Assembly (NCBI GenBank): GCA_041821265.1
Contig: JBGUEQ010000021.1
Span: 8,842-72,841 of the forward strand
Direction of reading: 5' to 3'
Source of the DNA: Lachnotalea sp041821265
GTDB lineage: Bacteria > Bacillota > Clostridia > Lachnospirales > Lachnospiraceae
DNA length: 64,000 bases
The translations under genes were made by a program, and so were the position numbers. The notes under the pieces are model-generated. The model did not search any database, was not told the origin of the DNA, and was given only the letters and a program-made list of their open reading frames with translations. Shown here in pieces: positions 52,922-62,957 of the stretch (position 1 is its first letter; each line of letters starts with the position of its first letter).

Positions 52922-53278
52922 ATGACAGGTATTTTTTCAATATTTTGTACAATAGGAATCGTCTGGGTTCAATTTCATAAGGAGCCAGAGATAACTGTAT
53001 CTGGTTATTATATCGTACCATGGGCAATTACGGTGGTGTTAACAGCATTGCTAGTTCTCATTTTGTTTATTTGTGAAATGATTTTAGTAATAAAAGAACG
53101 AGATAATAGCAGGATAATAAAACTTATTGCAGAAATATTTATAGGTCTCATATTGGGGGTGGCTTTAGAAATATTTATATATAAAGATGAAATAAATATT
53201 TTTCTTGTCTGGGGATCTATATCTGCAATTTGCATGGTATCTTTTGCCTTAAAATATTGGAAGAGAAAAACTGTATAG
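52922..53278 (+). CDS. Small membrane protein of unknown function
   Basis: This protein of 118 residues (from the ATG at 52922; a TTG at 52907 would add five) has about four hydrophobic segments (near 4-17, 30-58, 68-88 and 95-112). I do not recognise a family. The ribosome site is weak for either start. It is followed by an ACCGTCC/GGGCGGT hairpin that probably ends transcription. Confidence 0.55.
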   Translation: MTGIFSIFCTIGIVWVQFHKEPEITVSGYYIVPWAITVVLTALLVLILFICEMILVIKERDNSRIIKLIAEIFIGLILGVALEIFIYKDEINIFLVWGSISAICMVSFALKYWKRKTV

Positions 53279-53328
53279 CTAACTAGGTGAGTATTTTTGT
53301 ATTTTATCAATAAAGAAAGAGCAAACAA

Positions 53329-53357
53329 ACCGTCCATGTTTTTCACACTAGGGCGGT
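53329..53357 (+). terminator. Hairpin after the small membrane protein gene
   Basis: ACCGTCC (53329-53335) pairs with GGGCGGT (53351-53357) with one wobble, then CAAATTTTAT. Confidence 0.5.
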
Positions 53358-53818
53358 CAAATTTTATATGATAACGGATAATTATATTAGTCTCCAATTT
53401 TAATGATTAGATTTTGGCTGGTTGTGATAAACAAATGCTGGAGAAAATAGCTGATTTAATTCAATAAAATAAGACGAAAGTAATAAAGGGAATAAAAAAG
53501 TGACAAAAAGCATCATTTTATTTGAAAATACTGATGAAATATGCTACGATAAATTTAGTAAATTTGGTGAAGATTAAATTGCTTCCTACATAATGATTAT
53601 GGACCTACAATTTAGCTGAAATTCACGTTTACCATGCATAACTAGAACAGGAGAAGAATAAAATAAAATAATTATAGTTTAGTTTATACATAAAAAGTTA
53701 ATATGAAGCTAGTAGCTAAGTGTAAACTTAATTGGTTATAATAACTTGAACTTAAGAGAGTTTTAGGTTTGATGATTGCATCGAGTAAAGAGTGAGAAAT
53801 GAGAGGAAGATTATATCT
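53358..53818. other. Intergenic gap
   Basis: A 25-codon GTG-started frame at 53499-53576 (MTKSIILFENTDEICYDKFS) follows AAAGGGA and may be a gene stub. Otherwise nothing is recognised in this AT-rich stretch. Confidence 0.3.
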
Positions 53819-54751
53819 ATGGAAGCATATTATAATAAACAGTCCATTTTAATTGTGGATGATTCAGCATTTCATTGCAAATATCTTTTAGACATATTAC
53901 AAGGGCAATATGAAGTAAGAGTAGTTGGGAATGGAAGAGATGCGATAGCAATTGCTTGCTCAGATGATCCACCAGATTTAATTCTATTGGATGTTGTAAT
54001 GCCTGACGTTGATGGGTATGAGGTGTGTAAGCGATTGAAAAGTATAGACATGACGAGTGAAATACCAATTATATTCATAACGGGTAAAATGGACGAAGCT
54101 GATGAAATTCTTGGATTTGAGTTAGGAGCGGTTGACTACATCTCAAAACCATTTAATCCAATTATTGTTAAGGCGAGAGTAAATACTCATATGAAGCTGA
54201 AGCGATATCGTGATTATTTGGAGTCAATGTCTTATATGGACGGATTAACCAAGATCCCCAATAGACGTAAGTTTGATGAGTATTATGAACTTATGTGGAG
54301 TATGGCACTGAGAGAAAACAAAGTGATATCTATTATAATGATAGATATTGACTATTTCAAATTGTATAATGATCGGTATGGACATCAGATGGGGGATGAA
54401 TGTTTGATTCAGGTTGCCCAGCAATTAGCGAAAACAACCTCAAGAAAAACAGATTTTGTTGGTAGATATGGTGGTGAAGAATTTGTGTGTGTTTTACCGA
54501 GTACACAGTTAGAGAGCGCTCTGGCAATTGCTGAGAAGATGCGTATAAGAATTATAGAGCTTCAAATTCCTCATGAAGATTCTAAAGTAGCTAATATTGT
54601 TACGATTAGCCTAGGAGTTGCTTCTTGCATTCCACGGCAAGGATTGGAACAGAATACTTTGATTCAATATGCTGATAAGGCATTATATTATTCAAAAGAA
54701 CATGGAAGGAATCAAAGTTTTCAAGCAAATAGTTTGAGTCAATCGGTTTAG
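53819..54751 (+). CDS. REC-GGDEF response regulator (diguanylate cyclase)
   Basis: This 310-residue protein should make cyclic di-GMP when phosphorylated. The receiver domain (about 8-125) has LIVDDS, the phosphorylated Asp in LILLDVVMPD near 55-64 and the lysine in YISKPFN near 107. The GGDEF domain (about 145-305) has the active site RYGGEEF near 222-228 and the allosteric inhibitory site RKTD five residues before FVGRY..GGEEF, so product inhibition is expected. The start at 53819 follows GAGGAAG; an earlier Met at 53792 is less well placed. No partner kinase is adjacent. A decayed GGDEF fragment lies 1.3 kb upstream. Confidence 0.92.
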   Translation: MEAYYNKQSILIVDDSAFHCKYLLDILQGQYEVRVVGNGRDAIAIACSDDPPDLILLDVVMPDVDGYEVCKRLKSIDMTSEIPIIFITGKMDEADEILGFELGAVDYISKPFNPIIVKARVNTHMKLKRYRDYLESMSYMDGLTKIPNRRKFDEYYELMWSMALRENKVISIIMIDIDYFKLYNDRYGHQMGDECLIQVAQQLAKTTSRKTDFVGRYGGEEFVCVLPSTQLESALAIAEKMRIRIIELQIPHEDSKVANIVTISLGVASCIPRQGLEQNTLIQYADKALYYSKEHGRNQSFQANSLSQSV

Positions 54752-54848
54752 TGAATATAGTAGGTAATCATTTATTGTATGTTAGGTAAAATGATACCAT
54801 TTTGGAACAGAATCAATGGAGAGGATTTGTTTTTCATTGGTTCTGTTT

Positions 54849-55436
54849 TTATTTACTATCAGGCAAATCAGGAGTATTTAAATAACTGTTTGCACTTAAC
54901 AATAGCCTCTCGGTTAATTGCGTCAAAGTGAGAATTGCTTCGTTAAAATCATTTTCTAGCCAATGTTCTAATATCGTAACCATTCCACCAGCAATAAAGT
55001 GAATTACATAAGGTTCTAATCCTGTTTGTAGTGTTGAATCTCCTTTTACGAAAAGCAAATACATACGAATAGAATCGGCATATTCAATATATTTTTTTGT
55101 TAGCAGGTAGAACAAATCATCGCGGTGTAGATAGGTAAGTAATTGTTTTTCTTTTTCCCAATATTCATAGTAGTGCGTAAATATTTCAGATGGAACCAAA
55201 GACTCAATTTGGAATGTGCTACGAAAAGATTCAAATAATTGATCTAAAATATAGTGAAGAATATCTTCTTTCGTTTCAAAATTCCGATAAAATGTCTTAC
55301 GCACCAGTTGGGCTTCTTGACAGATTTGAGTGATAGTGATTTCGGAAAAGGATTTCGTTTCTAAGAGGCGAATTAAAGAAGCAGCGATCCAGGATTGTGA
55401 TTGTAGCGCAATGATACTTGTATGTTTTTTATACAT
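54849..55436 (-). CDS. TetR-family regulator of the ABC exporter
   Basis: This 195-residue regulator has a TetR-type helix-turn-helix at about 14-60 (SWIAASLIRLLETKSFSEIT, then LVRKTFYRNFETKEDIL) and a TetR_C_7-like C-terminal domain (FIAGGMVTILEHWLENDF near 150-167). AAGGGGA lies before the start. It is divergent from the MacB-like ABC transporter operon; a TGACACAA/TTGCGTCA dyad sits in between. Repression of the transporter and of itself is inferred. Confidence 0.88.
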   Translation of the reverse strand: MYKKHTSIIALQSQSWIAASLIRLLETKSFSEITITQICQEAQLVRKTFYRNFETKEDILHYILDQLFESFRSTFQIESLVPSEIFTHYYEYWEKEKQLLTYLHRDDLFYLLTKKYIEYADSIRMYLLFVKGDSTLQTGLEPYVIHFIAGGMVTILEHWLENDFNEAILTLTQLTERLLLSANSYLNTPDLPDSK

Positions 55437-55519
55437 AGTGACACAGATTCCCCTTTTTGTGTAAGTTATAGTAGATATCTTGTTTTTTGCTTTTCTCTAG
55501 TATACTATTATTCTACAAG

Positions 55520-55550
55520 TGACACAAGCGAGACATTGAGTTTTGCGTCA
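55520..55550. promoter_or_regulatory. Candidate TetR operator between regulator and ABC genes
   Basis: TGACACAA (55520-55527) and TTGCGTCA (55543-55550) form an inverted repeat with one mismatch and a 15-base spacer. GTGACACA also occurs at 55438-55445 over the TetR start region, which would suit cooperative binding. Confidence 0.45.
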
Positions 55551-55639
55551 ACAAGGGATATTATGATTTATATTATTAAATGATTTTATTGTTTACATCG
55601 TGGATAGGCAATTTGAAAGAAAGTAGGAAATAAAATAAC

Positions 55640-56341
55640 ATGAGTTACGTGAAAATAGTAAATGAAACTAGAAGATACCATATGGGTGAAAGTACCATAG
55701 TTGCTAATAATGGTATTAATTTTGAAATAGAGAAGGGTGAATTCGCAATTATTTTAGGACCAAGTGGTGCCGGTAAATCAACCGTTTTGAACATTCTTGG
55801 CGGAATGGATTCACCAGATGAAGGACAAGTATTTGTAGACGGAGTTGATATTGCAACCTTTTCTTCCAAAAAGCTAACAAAATATCGAAGAGAAGATGTA
55901 GGATTTGTGTTTCAGTTTTATAATCTAGTACCCAATTTGACAGCGAAAGAAAATGTAGAACTAGCTACACAAATCTCCCCGAATGCATTGAATGTAGATG
56001 AAGTATTAAATGAGGTTGGACTTAGTGATAGAAAACTTAACTTTCCAGCGCAACTATCGGGTGGAGAGCAACAACGTGTTGCGATTGCAAGAGCATTAGC
56101 GAAAAACCCCAAATTATTGCTTTGTGATGAACCAACAGGTGCCTTAGATTATGAAACTGGAAAACAGATACTAAAGCTCTTGCAAGATACTTGTAAAAAT
56201 ACGGGAACAACTGTCATCGTAATAACACATAATACAGCAATTGCGCCAATGGCAGACCGCATTATTCATATACATAATGCTAAAGTTCGAAATATTGAAG
56301 TCAATGAAGCTCCGTTGCCAGTTGAACAAATTGAATGGTAG
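55640..56341 (+). CDS. ABC transporter ATP-binding protein, MacB/LolD-like
   Basis: This 233-residue ATPase has Walker A GPSGAGKST near 40-48, the Q loop FQFYNLVP near 92-99, the signature LSGGEQQRVAIARAL near 139-153, Walker B LLLCDEPTGALD near 159-170 and the switch His in VITHN near 195. The order and sequence match the MacB/LolD/FtsE group that drives mechanotransmission rather than substrate passage through the membrane. It is followed 13 bases later by the large permease and is divergent from a TetR gene. Confidence 0.94.
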   Translation: MSYVKIVNETRRYHMGESTIVANNGINFEIEKGEFAIILGPSGAGKSTVLNILGGMDSPDEGQVFVDGVDIATFSSKKLTKYRREDVGFVFQFYNLVPNLTAKENVELATQISPNALNVDEVLNEVGLSDRKLNFPAQLSGGEQQRVAIARALAKNPKLLLCDEPTGALDYETGKQILKLLQDTCKNTGTTVIVITHNTAIAPMADRIIHIHNAKVRNIEVNEAPLPVEQIEW

Positions 56342-56354
56342 ATAGGAGAAAGTA

Positions 56355-59300
56355 ATGGGAAAGAAAAAGGCATTAAGAAGGCTTGTCGTTCAGGAAATAC
56401 TTACTTCAAAGGCAAGATTTATATCAATAACACTACTGATTTTAATTGGGGTTTCATTTTTTGCAGGATTAAATGCTTCCGGACCAGATATGTTAAAGAC
56501 TGCCGCACTCTTTTTTGATAATCAAAATTTGATGGATATGCATGTAGTATCCACAATGGGATTAGAGGAGAAAGACATTGACATACTAAAACAGCAGGCA
56601 GATATTGATCAAATTGAAGTTGGATATAGCCAAGACGTCATAACAAAAAAAGAAGAGAAATTATTAAAGATATATTCCTATTCGTCAAGTAGCCAATTAA
56701 ATCAATTTGAACTAAAGCGTGGAAGATTACCTGTAAATTCCCAAGAAATTGCATTGAGTGCAATTGATACAATGGAAAAACTGTATCAAATTGGAGATAT
56801 TGTAACGTTTATACCGGATAGTAAAGATACAGATTTGGCAGAGCAATTTAATGATACAAGCTATACGGTAGTAGGTTTTGTAACAAGCCCACTATATGTG
56901 AATAAAAAGCAAATGGGAAGCAGCACAATAGGAAAAGGGTCGGTGGATGGTTATGGTGTAATTGGAACAGATGAGTTTACTATTTCGGTTTACACAGACG
57001 CCTATATAACGTTTCAAAGTCTAAAAGGGGTCAATCCTTATAGCGAACAATACAAAAGTACGATTGAACAATATCAAGAAGATATTAAATATTCGTTTGC
57101 AGAAAGAGCTACCGTTCGTTTAAATGATATCAAGACGGATGCGCAAAATGAACTAGATGATGCAAAAGAACAATTAGCAGATGGAAAAACAGAATTATCA
57201 GATGGACATAAGAAATTAATTGATGCGAAAGAGAAAATAGATGACGCAAATGTACAGATAGTAGATGCCCAAAATCAGTTGGCCGATGCTAAAAAGCAGT
57301 TAGAAGATGGGCAGACGGAATATGACACAAATAAAGCTAGCTTTGATGAACAAATCGCAGATGGAAAAGTTCAGTTAGATATCGGTGGTAATCAGCTTGC
57401 AGATGGTCAAAACACACTGGATCAAAATAGAGAGAAAGTGGAACAGGGTCAGAAACAGATAACGGATGGATTAAAACAACTAGAAACTCAAGAAGTAGCA
57501 CTGACACAGCAAAAAGGTCATCTGGAAGAATTTTCAAATCAAGCAGCACAAATAGTTGGAGTTCCTATTTCGTACGTAACAAGTGAGCAACAAAGTGCAT
57601 TAATACAAGCAGGAAGCTCAATATCATTAGGTGATAACCAAACGCTAGGAGATTTATGGAGTTCATATTTTGCAGGTGAGGCAAGTGGAGATTCTATTAT
57701 TCAGGCACTTTCGGGCGTTTTGGCTCAAGTAGAAGCAGGGGTTAATACGATAGCAGATACGAAAGAAGATTTATTGGCGAAACAAGAGGAACTAAATAAA
57801 GCGCAAGCTCAGATTGATAGCGGTCAGGAAGCATTAAATGCAGGGGCGGATTTGATCATTGGAAAAAATCAAGAATATGAAGTGGCAAAGGCAGATGGAG
57901 ATAGGCAGCTTGCTGATGCAAAAACGAAGTTAGAAGATGGATGGGCAGATTATAATTCAGGTGTTGCCGAACTAGAAGAGCAAAAACAAAAACTAGTTGA
58001 TGCAGAGAAAGAATATGCAGACGGTTTAGCCGAATATAATGAAAAAGAACCAGATGCTCAAAAAGAAATAGCAGATGCAGAAGAAAAAATTGCTGACGGG
58101 GAAAAAGAGTTAGCAGATTTAGAACAGCCAACATACTATGCTCTATCAAGAGAAGATAATGCAGGATATACGGAATACGCGGACAATGCAAAACGTCTTT
58201 CTTCATTATCATTAGTATTTCCATCGTTTTTCTTTGCTATAGCTGCATTAGTAAGCCTTACGACAATTACACGTATGATTGAGGAGCAAAGAGTACAGAT
58301 TGGAACATTAAAAGCGCAAGGGTATACCAATGGGGAAATTTCATTGAAATATTATGTATATGCGCTCAGTGCAGGCATTTTGGGAGGATTATTAGGCTTA
58401 GTACTAGGCTTTTATGGAATACCACGTATTATTATTAATGCTTATAGTTCTATGTATGACTTTCCAAATAGACAGTTGGTTTTTTACATACCGTTGGAAT
58501 TGATATCTTTAGGGATTGCAGTTTTTTGTACAGGTATTTCAGCATGGGCAGTATTGCGTCAGGAGTTAAAAAGTACTCCGGCTCAGCTGATGAGACCAAA
58601 AGCACCCAAAAGTGGGAAACGTATTTTGTTAGAACGTATTACACCGCTGTGGAACCGATTGAATTTCAATCAAAAAGTGACAATGCGTAATTTATTTCGC
58701 TATAAACAGCGAATGATAATGACAATCTTTGGTATTGCTGGTTGTATGGGATTGATGATGACTGGATTTGGATTAAATGATTCGATATCCGATTTATCAC
58801 AAGTGCAATATCAAACGATTTTACGATATCAAGCACTTGTGGTTCTTGATGAGGATGCGAACGAAGACGATACCACAAAAGCGAAAGAGGCAATTGCAGA
58901 TTTAAATGGAATAGATGACTACTTGATGGTGCAGACAGACCAATATGATGTGAAAAAAGCAGGAGTCAACACACAACAGGTGTATGTATTTGTACCGCGA
59001 GAAATCGAGCGTTTTTCCCAATTTGTATTACTTCGAAATCGTGGCAGTGATAGTTCCTACGAAATTCCAGAAGAAGGTGCTATTATTACAGAAAAATTGG
59101 CAGACTTGTTCGGCGTAAAAGTGGGTGATTCCATCACAATATCAGATTCAGATAATCAGGAGTTTTCGATACCTGTTGCTCATATTACAGAGAATTATAC
59201 TGGACATTATATTTATATGTCACCACAGACATATAAAAAATATTTTAATAGTCCAGCTACCTATAACGCAACATTACTTTGTTATCAGCAAGATAAGGCA

Positions 59301-59804
59301 TGGGAAGAAGAAGTTTCAAACTCATTAAAGGAATACAGTGCAATTCAAGCGATTTCGTTTAATTCTGATACAATAGAAATGTTTGATGATTCAATGGGAA
59401 GTTTAATTTCAGTAGTTGTAGTTTTGATTATTTCAGCAGCAGTTCTTGCATTTGTTGTATTGTATAACTTAACTAATATTAATGTTTCAGAACGAATACG
59501 TGAGCTTTCTACGATTAAGGTATTGGGATTTTATGATAAAGAAGTAACCATGTATATCTATCGTGAAAATGTTATTTTGTCTTTGTTTGGCATTCTATTT
59601 GGAAGTATGTTGGGTAAATTTCTCCACTATTTTGTGTTGGATACTGCTTCTATGGATAATATGATGTTTAGTGATTATTTACATTTGCATAGTTATATTT
59701 ATGCAGGAGTTTTAACATTACTGTTTTCTTTCATGGTAATGTGGGTTATGCATATTAAATTAAAGCATGTAGATATGATTGAAGCTTTAAAATCCAATGA
59801 GTAA
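56355..59804 (+). CDS. FtsX/MacB-type ABC permease with long extracellular coiled coil
   Basis: This 1149-residue permease has one N-terminal helix (about 18-38), an extracellular MacB-like region, then a long repetitive helical region (about 258-595) rich in units such as LADGKTELSDGHKKL and DAKKQLEDGQ, predicted coiled coil, with a hydrophobic loop in the middle. Helices near 615-640, 665-690 and 710-735 form the first FtsX domain (SLTTITRMIEEQRVQIGTLK). A second MacB-like region and three more helices end the protein (about 1015-1145; ELSTIKVLGF). Members of this family act in export or resistance to cationic peptides and similar compounds. AGGAGAAAG precedes the start. Confidence 0.9.
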   Translation: MGKKKALRRLVVQEILTSKARFISITLLILIGVSFFAGLNASGPDMLKTAALFFDNQNLMDMHVVSTMGLEEKDIDILKQQADIDQIEVGYSQDVITKKEEKLLKIYSYSSSSQLNQFELKRGRLPVNSQEIALSAIDTMEKLYQIGDIVTFIPDSKDTDLAEQFNDTSYTVVGFVTSPLYVNKKQMGSSTIGKGSVDGYGVIGTDEFTISVYTDAYITFQSLKGVNPYSEQYKSTIEQYQEDIKYSFAERATVRLNDIKTDAQNELDDAKEQLADGKTELSDGHKKLIDAKEKIDDANVQIVDAQNQLADAKKQLEDGQTEYDTNKASFDEQIADGKVQLDIGGNQLADGQNTLDQNREKVEQGQKQITDGLKQLETQEVALTQQKGHLEEFSNQAAQIVGVPISYVTSEQQSALIQAGSSISLGDNQTLGDLWSSYFAGEASGDSIIQALSGVLAQVEAGVNTIADTKEDLLAKQEELNKAQAQIDSGQEALNAGADLIIGKNQEYEVAKADGDRQLADAKTKLEDGWADYNSGVAELEEQKQKLVDAEKEYADGLAEYNEKEPDAQKEIADAEEKIADGEKELADLEQPTYYALSREDNAGYTEYADNAKRLSSLSLVFPSFFFAIAALVSLTTITRMIEEQRVQIGTLKAQGYTNGEISLKYYVYALSAGILGGLLGLVLGFYGIPRIIINAYSSMYDFPNRQLVFYIPLELISLGIAVFCTGISAWAVLRQELKSTPAQLMRPKAPKSGKRILLERITPLWNRLNFNQKVTMRNLFRYKQRMIMTIFGIAGCMGLMMTGFGLNDSISDLSQVQYQTILRYQALVVLDEDANEDDTTKAKEAIADLNGIDDYLMVQTDQYDVKKAGVNTQQVYVFVPREIERFSQFVLLRNRGSDSSYEIPEEGAIITEKLADLFGVKVGDSITISDSDNQEFSIPVAHITENYTGHYIYMSPQTYKKYFNSPATYNATLLCYQQDKAWEEEVSNSLKEYSAIQAISFNSDTIEMFDDSMGSLISVVVVLIISAAVLAFVVLYNLTNINVSERIRELSTIKVLGFYDKEVTMYIYRENVILSLFGILFGSMLGKFLHYFVLDTASMDNMMFSDYLHLHSYIYAGVLTLLFSFMVMWVMHIKLKHVDMIEALKSNE

Positions 59805-59874
59805 AGAAGATAAAGATTCTTTTTGCATTGGTATGGAATATTTGGGATCATGCAAAAGAGGTTACCCTACCAAA

Positions 59875-59903
59875 CGATAACTATTCAGTACCTTCATAGT
59901 TAC
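59875..59903 (-). repeat. Dispersed intergenic repeat, reverse copy
   Basis: Read on the minus strand the segment is GTAACTATGAAGGTACTGAA then TAGTTATCG. It matches 7088-7113 (GTAACTATGAAGTTACTGAA then TAGTAA) at nearly every position. Confidence 0.65.
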
Positions 59904-59982
59904 AGCCAAATGATACTATGATAAATGCTTGATTTGAATCCACGAACTAAATAGTTTCTGAAAATATTATTGAATGAATCGT

Positions 59983-60045
59983 TAAAATCTTGTGTTTTTG
60001 TATTAGATGCAGTATAACTGTAATAGTACAAGATACAAGATTTTA
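59983..60045 (+). terminator. Terminator of the ABC operon
   Basis: TAAAATCTTGT (59983-59993) pairs with ACAAGATTTTA (60035-60045); inside, GTATTA and TAATAGTAC extend the stem imperfectly. A short T-tract follows. Confidence 0.55.
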
Positions 60046-60129
60046 TGTTTATTAGGAACACTTGTATACGTTTTTGATGAATCAAAAGGCACTTCCAGGC
60101 AGAATGTTTGAAAGATAGAAAGGTTTATT

Positions 60130-62559
60130 ATGAGACTAAACAAAGAAGGATTTATTACACACTATTTAATATCAGGTCCAAGGGAAATTCCATATATGGA
60201 TGAGAATATAGATAAAAATCAACTCCTATATGAGCAAAAATTACGTTCCTTTATTGCGGTGCAGGGGCAAGAATGCCCGACAGATGAAATTATATTACAT
60301 GCAGACAGCGAGCTTAATATGCCTTGGGACTATTATTTTTCATATGGAAATTGGTTTGTAGATAAAAGTAATTTTTATTCAACGCTTGAAAAAGTTGAAC
60401 TAGTAGCAGTAGTGAACTTGGAAGTGGCAAAAGATATGGAGTTAAATGCGTGCCTTTGGAGTTATGCTGCGATAGATTGCTGGTTAAATCAAGAGAAGGT
60501 TGGTGAGATAAAAGAGCCAATTTATAAACCGATTTTTAAAATGAATATGATTTTGAAACTTCATAAAGGTAATAATCAATTATATATTAAAATGCAAAAT
60601 GCAGGTATTCGTGATACAAGAAATATTTTTGGAATACAAATTTTGGAAAGACAATCAGAAATAATTGTAAATTTGCCTGATGAAGAACAGGTAAAACCGT
60701 TTGTGAAAGCAGAAGAATGGTTGGAACAAATTAAGATGCAGGGGCATAGTCTGATCTTTTCATCAGAGGCACCAACGGATACGAATATTGGTTATAACTC
60801 ACAAAGTCGAGATCTTACATTAGGAGAAAAAAGAATAGAGTGGTTTGATATAAGTGGTCAAGCGTCGTTTGAATTAGAAAGCAATCATCCATTTGTGATT
60901 GTGGTGGTTAAGGTAGTTGGAAAAGCCCTAATTCGTAGATTTGAACTGTTGGAAGAGGTAGAACCAATTTATTTAAAGAAAGAATCTAGAGACGAAAACA
61001 TGCAGGAAGTATATAAAAATATTAGTAAAGTAGTAAAATTAGATCGAGGAAATCAAATTGGATTTTCTATGATAAATATATTATCTAGAGTAGAAACAGA
61101 CCGTTTTCGTGAAGATGACTTGGAAAATATTTATGAAACATTGGATCAAATAGAAAGTAGAATGGATTGCTCGGATTTTCTATTGTGCGCATTGATTCGT
61201 TTTATAAAAAATAATAACATAGATACGAATTTGCAAAAGAGAGTGAAGGAAGTTTTACTTAATTTCCGCTATTGGATGGATGAGGAGGGCTCTGATGCAA
61301 TGTGTTTTTGGAGCGAAAATCATTCGTTAATGTTTTATGTATGTGCCATGAATGCAGGAGAAATGTATCCAGAAGATCAATTTAACAGGTCCAATAAAAC
61401 AGGGAAACAACTTTACGAAAGCAGCCGAAAAAAAGTATTAGAATGGCTTACTGATGTTGAAGAATATGGATTTGAAGAATTTTTAAGTGGAAGTTATATG
61501 TGTATTACGTTTGCCGCATTACTTAATACCATCGATTTTTCAGATGAGGAAATTTCAACTAGAGCAATGAAAATTGCAGATCAGATATTATATCTTGTTT
61601 CTATACATACATTCCAAGGTTCTGCAATAGCACCACAAGGACGTGTTTATCGAGATGTTATTTATCCATTTACACAAGGTCTACAAGCTCTCATTAATGT
61701 TCTAAACCCTGCTTATGCTTATACATACTCGGAGGGTTGGATGGGCTTTCTTGCAACAAGTAAATATCAGATTCCAACCGAAATGATTTCTCATATGTAT
61801 GAAAGTATACAAAGGGAATATCAGACTGGAAATGCACTTGTTCGTTTGAATAAAACCAAGTATTATGTTATGACTTCGGTTCAATCTCCACGTGAAGATG
61901 TAGGATTTAAACGTTGGGAAAATATTAGTTTTGAAGAAAAGTCGGATGTAAATTCTCAGGCATATATTAAGTCTTTAAATGAGAGATATCATGGAACTAC
62001 TTGTTTTGAACCGGGAGTTTACGGATATCAGCAGCATTTATGGAGCATTGCACTAGCTCCAGATACAATAGTATTTGTTAACCATCCAGGAGCTCCTTGT
62101 GATGGAAGCTCAATGAGACCGGGGTATTGGTATGGAAATGGCGTAATGCCTGCCATTAAACAAATGGGAGCTGCAATCGCTTCTATTTATGTAATTTCAG
62201 ATAAGCATCCAATTGATTTTACGCATATTCATTGGCCTAATATTCGATTTGATGAGATACAACAAAAAGGCTCTTGGCTAATTGGAAAAAAAGGAAATGG
62301 TTATGTTGGAATCTGGTGTAGTGGTGAAAAAGAGGCATATAGTGATCAACTATTTGACGTTGAATATCGCATCTATGGCAGAAAAGCTGCATATTTATGT
62401 GTATGTAATGATAACGAAGAATGTCACACACTAGAAGCATTTTATGAATTTTGTGACTCCTACCAACCATATTTTGATGAAAATATATTAGAATTGCATA
62501 CAAATAAGAAAATAAGCTTGAAGTATGTGAATACAGAAGATAAAACTCAAATTATATAA
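60130..62559 (+). CDS. Large protein of unassigned function, possibly carbohydrate-active
   Basis: I cannot assign this 809-residue protein to a named family. Residues about 1-180 look like a beta-sandwich with a GH2-like phrase (NACLWSYAAIDCWLNQEKVG near 99-118). Residues about 300-560 are helical and resemble an alpha/alpha toroid, with FWSENHSLMFYVCAMNAGEM near 395-414, a pattern seen in lyases and unsaturated glucuronyl hydrolase-like proteins. The C-terminal third is beta-rich (FVNHPGAPCDGSSMRPGYWY near 648-667, then GNGVMPAIKQ), like the beta domain of heparinase-type lyases. There is no signal peptide, so it is cytosolic. It stands alone, without transporter neighbours. A glycan lyase or hydrolase role is an inference only. 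Confidence 0.6.
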   Translation: MRLNKEGFITHYLISGPREIPYMDENIDKNQLLYEQKLRSFIAVQGQECPTDEIILHADSELNMPWDYYFSYGNWFVDKSNFYSTLEKVELVAVVNLEVAKDMELNACLWSYAAIDCWLNQEKVGEIKEPIYKPIFKMNMILKLHKGNNQLYIKMQNAGIRDTRNIFGIQILERQSEIIVNLPDEEQVKPFVKAEEWLEQIKMQGHSLIFSSEAPTDTNIGYNSQSRDLTLGEKRIEWFDISGQASFELESNHPFVIVVVKVVGKALIRRFELLEEVEPIYLKKESRDENMQEVYKNISKVVKLDRGNQIGFSMINILSRVETDRFREDDLENIYETLDQIESRMDCSDFLLCALIRFIKNNNIDTNLQKRVKEVLLNFRYWMDEEGSDAMCFWSENHSLMFYVCAMNAGEMYPEDQFNRSNKTGKQLYESSRKKVLEWLTDVEEYGFEEFLSGSYMCITFAALLNTIDFSDEEISTRAMKIADQILYLVSIHTFQGSAIAPQGRVYRDVIYPFTQGLQALINVLNPAYAYTYSEGWMGFLATSKYQIPTEMISHMYESIQREYQTGNALVRLNKTKYYVMTSVQSPREDVGFKRWENISFEEKSDVNSQAYIKSLNERYHGTTCFEPGVYGYQQHLWSIALAPDTIVFVNHPGAPCDGSSMRPGYWYGNGVMPAIKQMGAAIASIYVISDKHPIDFTHIHWPNIRFDEIQQKGSWLIGKKGNGYVGIWCSGEKEAYSDQLFDVEYRIYGRKAAYLCVCNDNEECHTLEAFYEFCDSYQPYFDENILELHTNKKISLKYVNTEDKTQII

Positions 62560-62682
62560 TTATAAAAGTCACAGAAAGTGTGGAATATAAAAAAAGCTGG
62601 GTTATAATTATATAAGAAAGAAAAATTGATAAGTAACGATAGAAGAGTGGGTGATTTTGGTTAAGCGTATTGCAATTTAAGA

Positions 62683-62804
62683 ATCAAAAAAGCAACCACT
62701 CATGGTTGCTTTTGTTTAAGGGAGAGGGTTGTGAAGGAAACGGGGATTTCCTTCACGAAATATGAAAAAGATTATCTATATAAATTAAGTTTTGCTTTAA
62801 TTTA
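62683..62804 (-). ncRNA. Small-RNA candidate, copy 1
   Basis: On the minus strand a TATAAT (62812-62817) would start an RNA near 62804. It contains hairpin B (stem 62731-62740 with 62747-62756, GTGAAGGAAA/TTTCCTTCAC, loop of 6), an unpaired C-rich linker AACCCTCTCCC and a terminator hairpin (62688-62698 with 62703-62713; AGCAACCA/TGGTTGCT) with a six-T tail. A second copy lies 275 bases away. No coding frame is conserved between the two. Confidence 0.55.
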
Positions 62805-62957
62805 TAAATTAATTATAGTATGAAAGTGTGTAAAATTGGTGATAATCAATTGAACTGTTTGTTAACGTTAAGCTAATAAAATATGAACATATATCGGTAT
62901 ACTTTTTGACGCACAGTGTTTTAATTTAATATTGAAGTTTGAAGAACTTTTCAGTTA

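Larger units (their letters stand above)
59805..60129. other. Intergenic region after the ABC operon
   Basis: It holds a reverse-oriented copy of the dispersed repeat (59875-59903) and a long imperfect stem-loop (59983-60045). No gene is seen. Confidence 0.5.
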
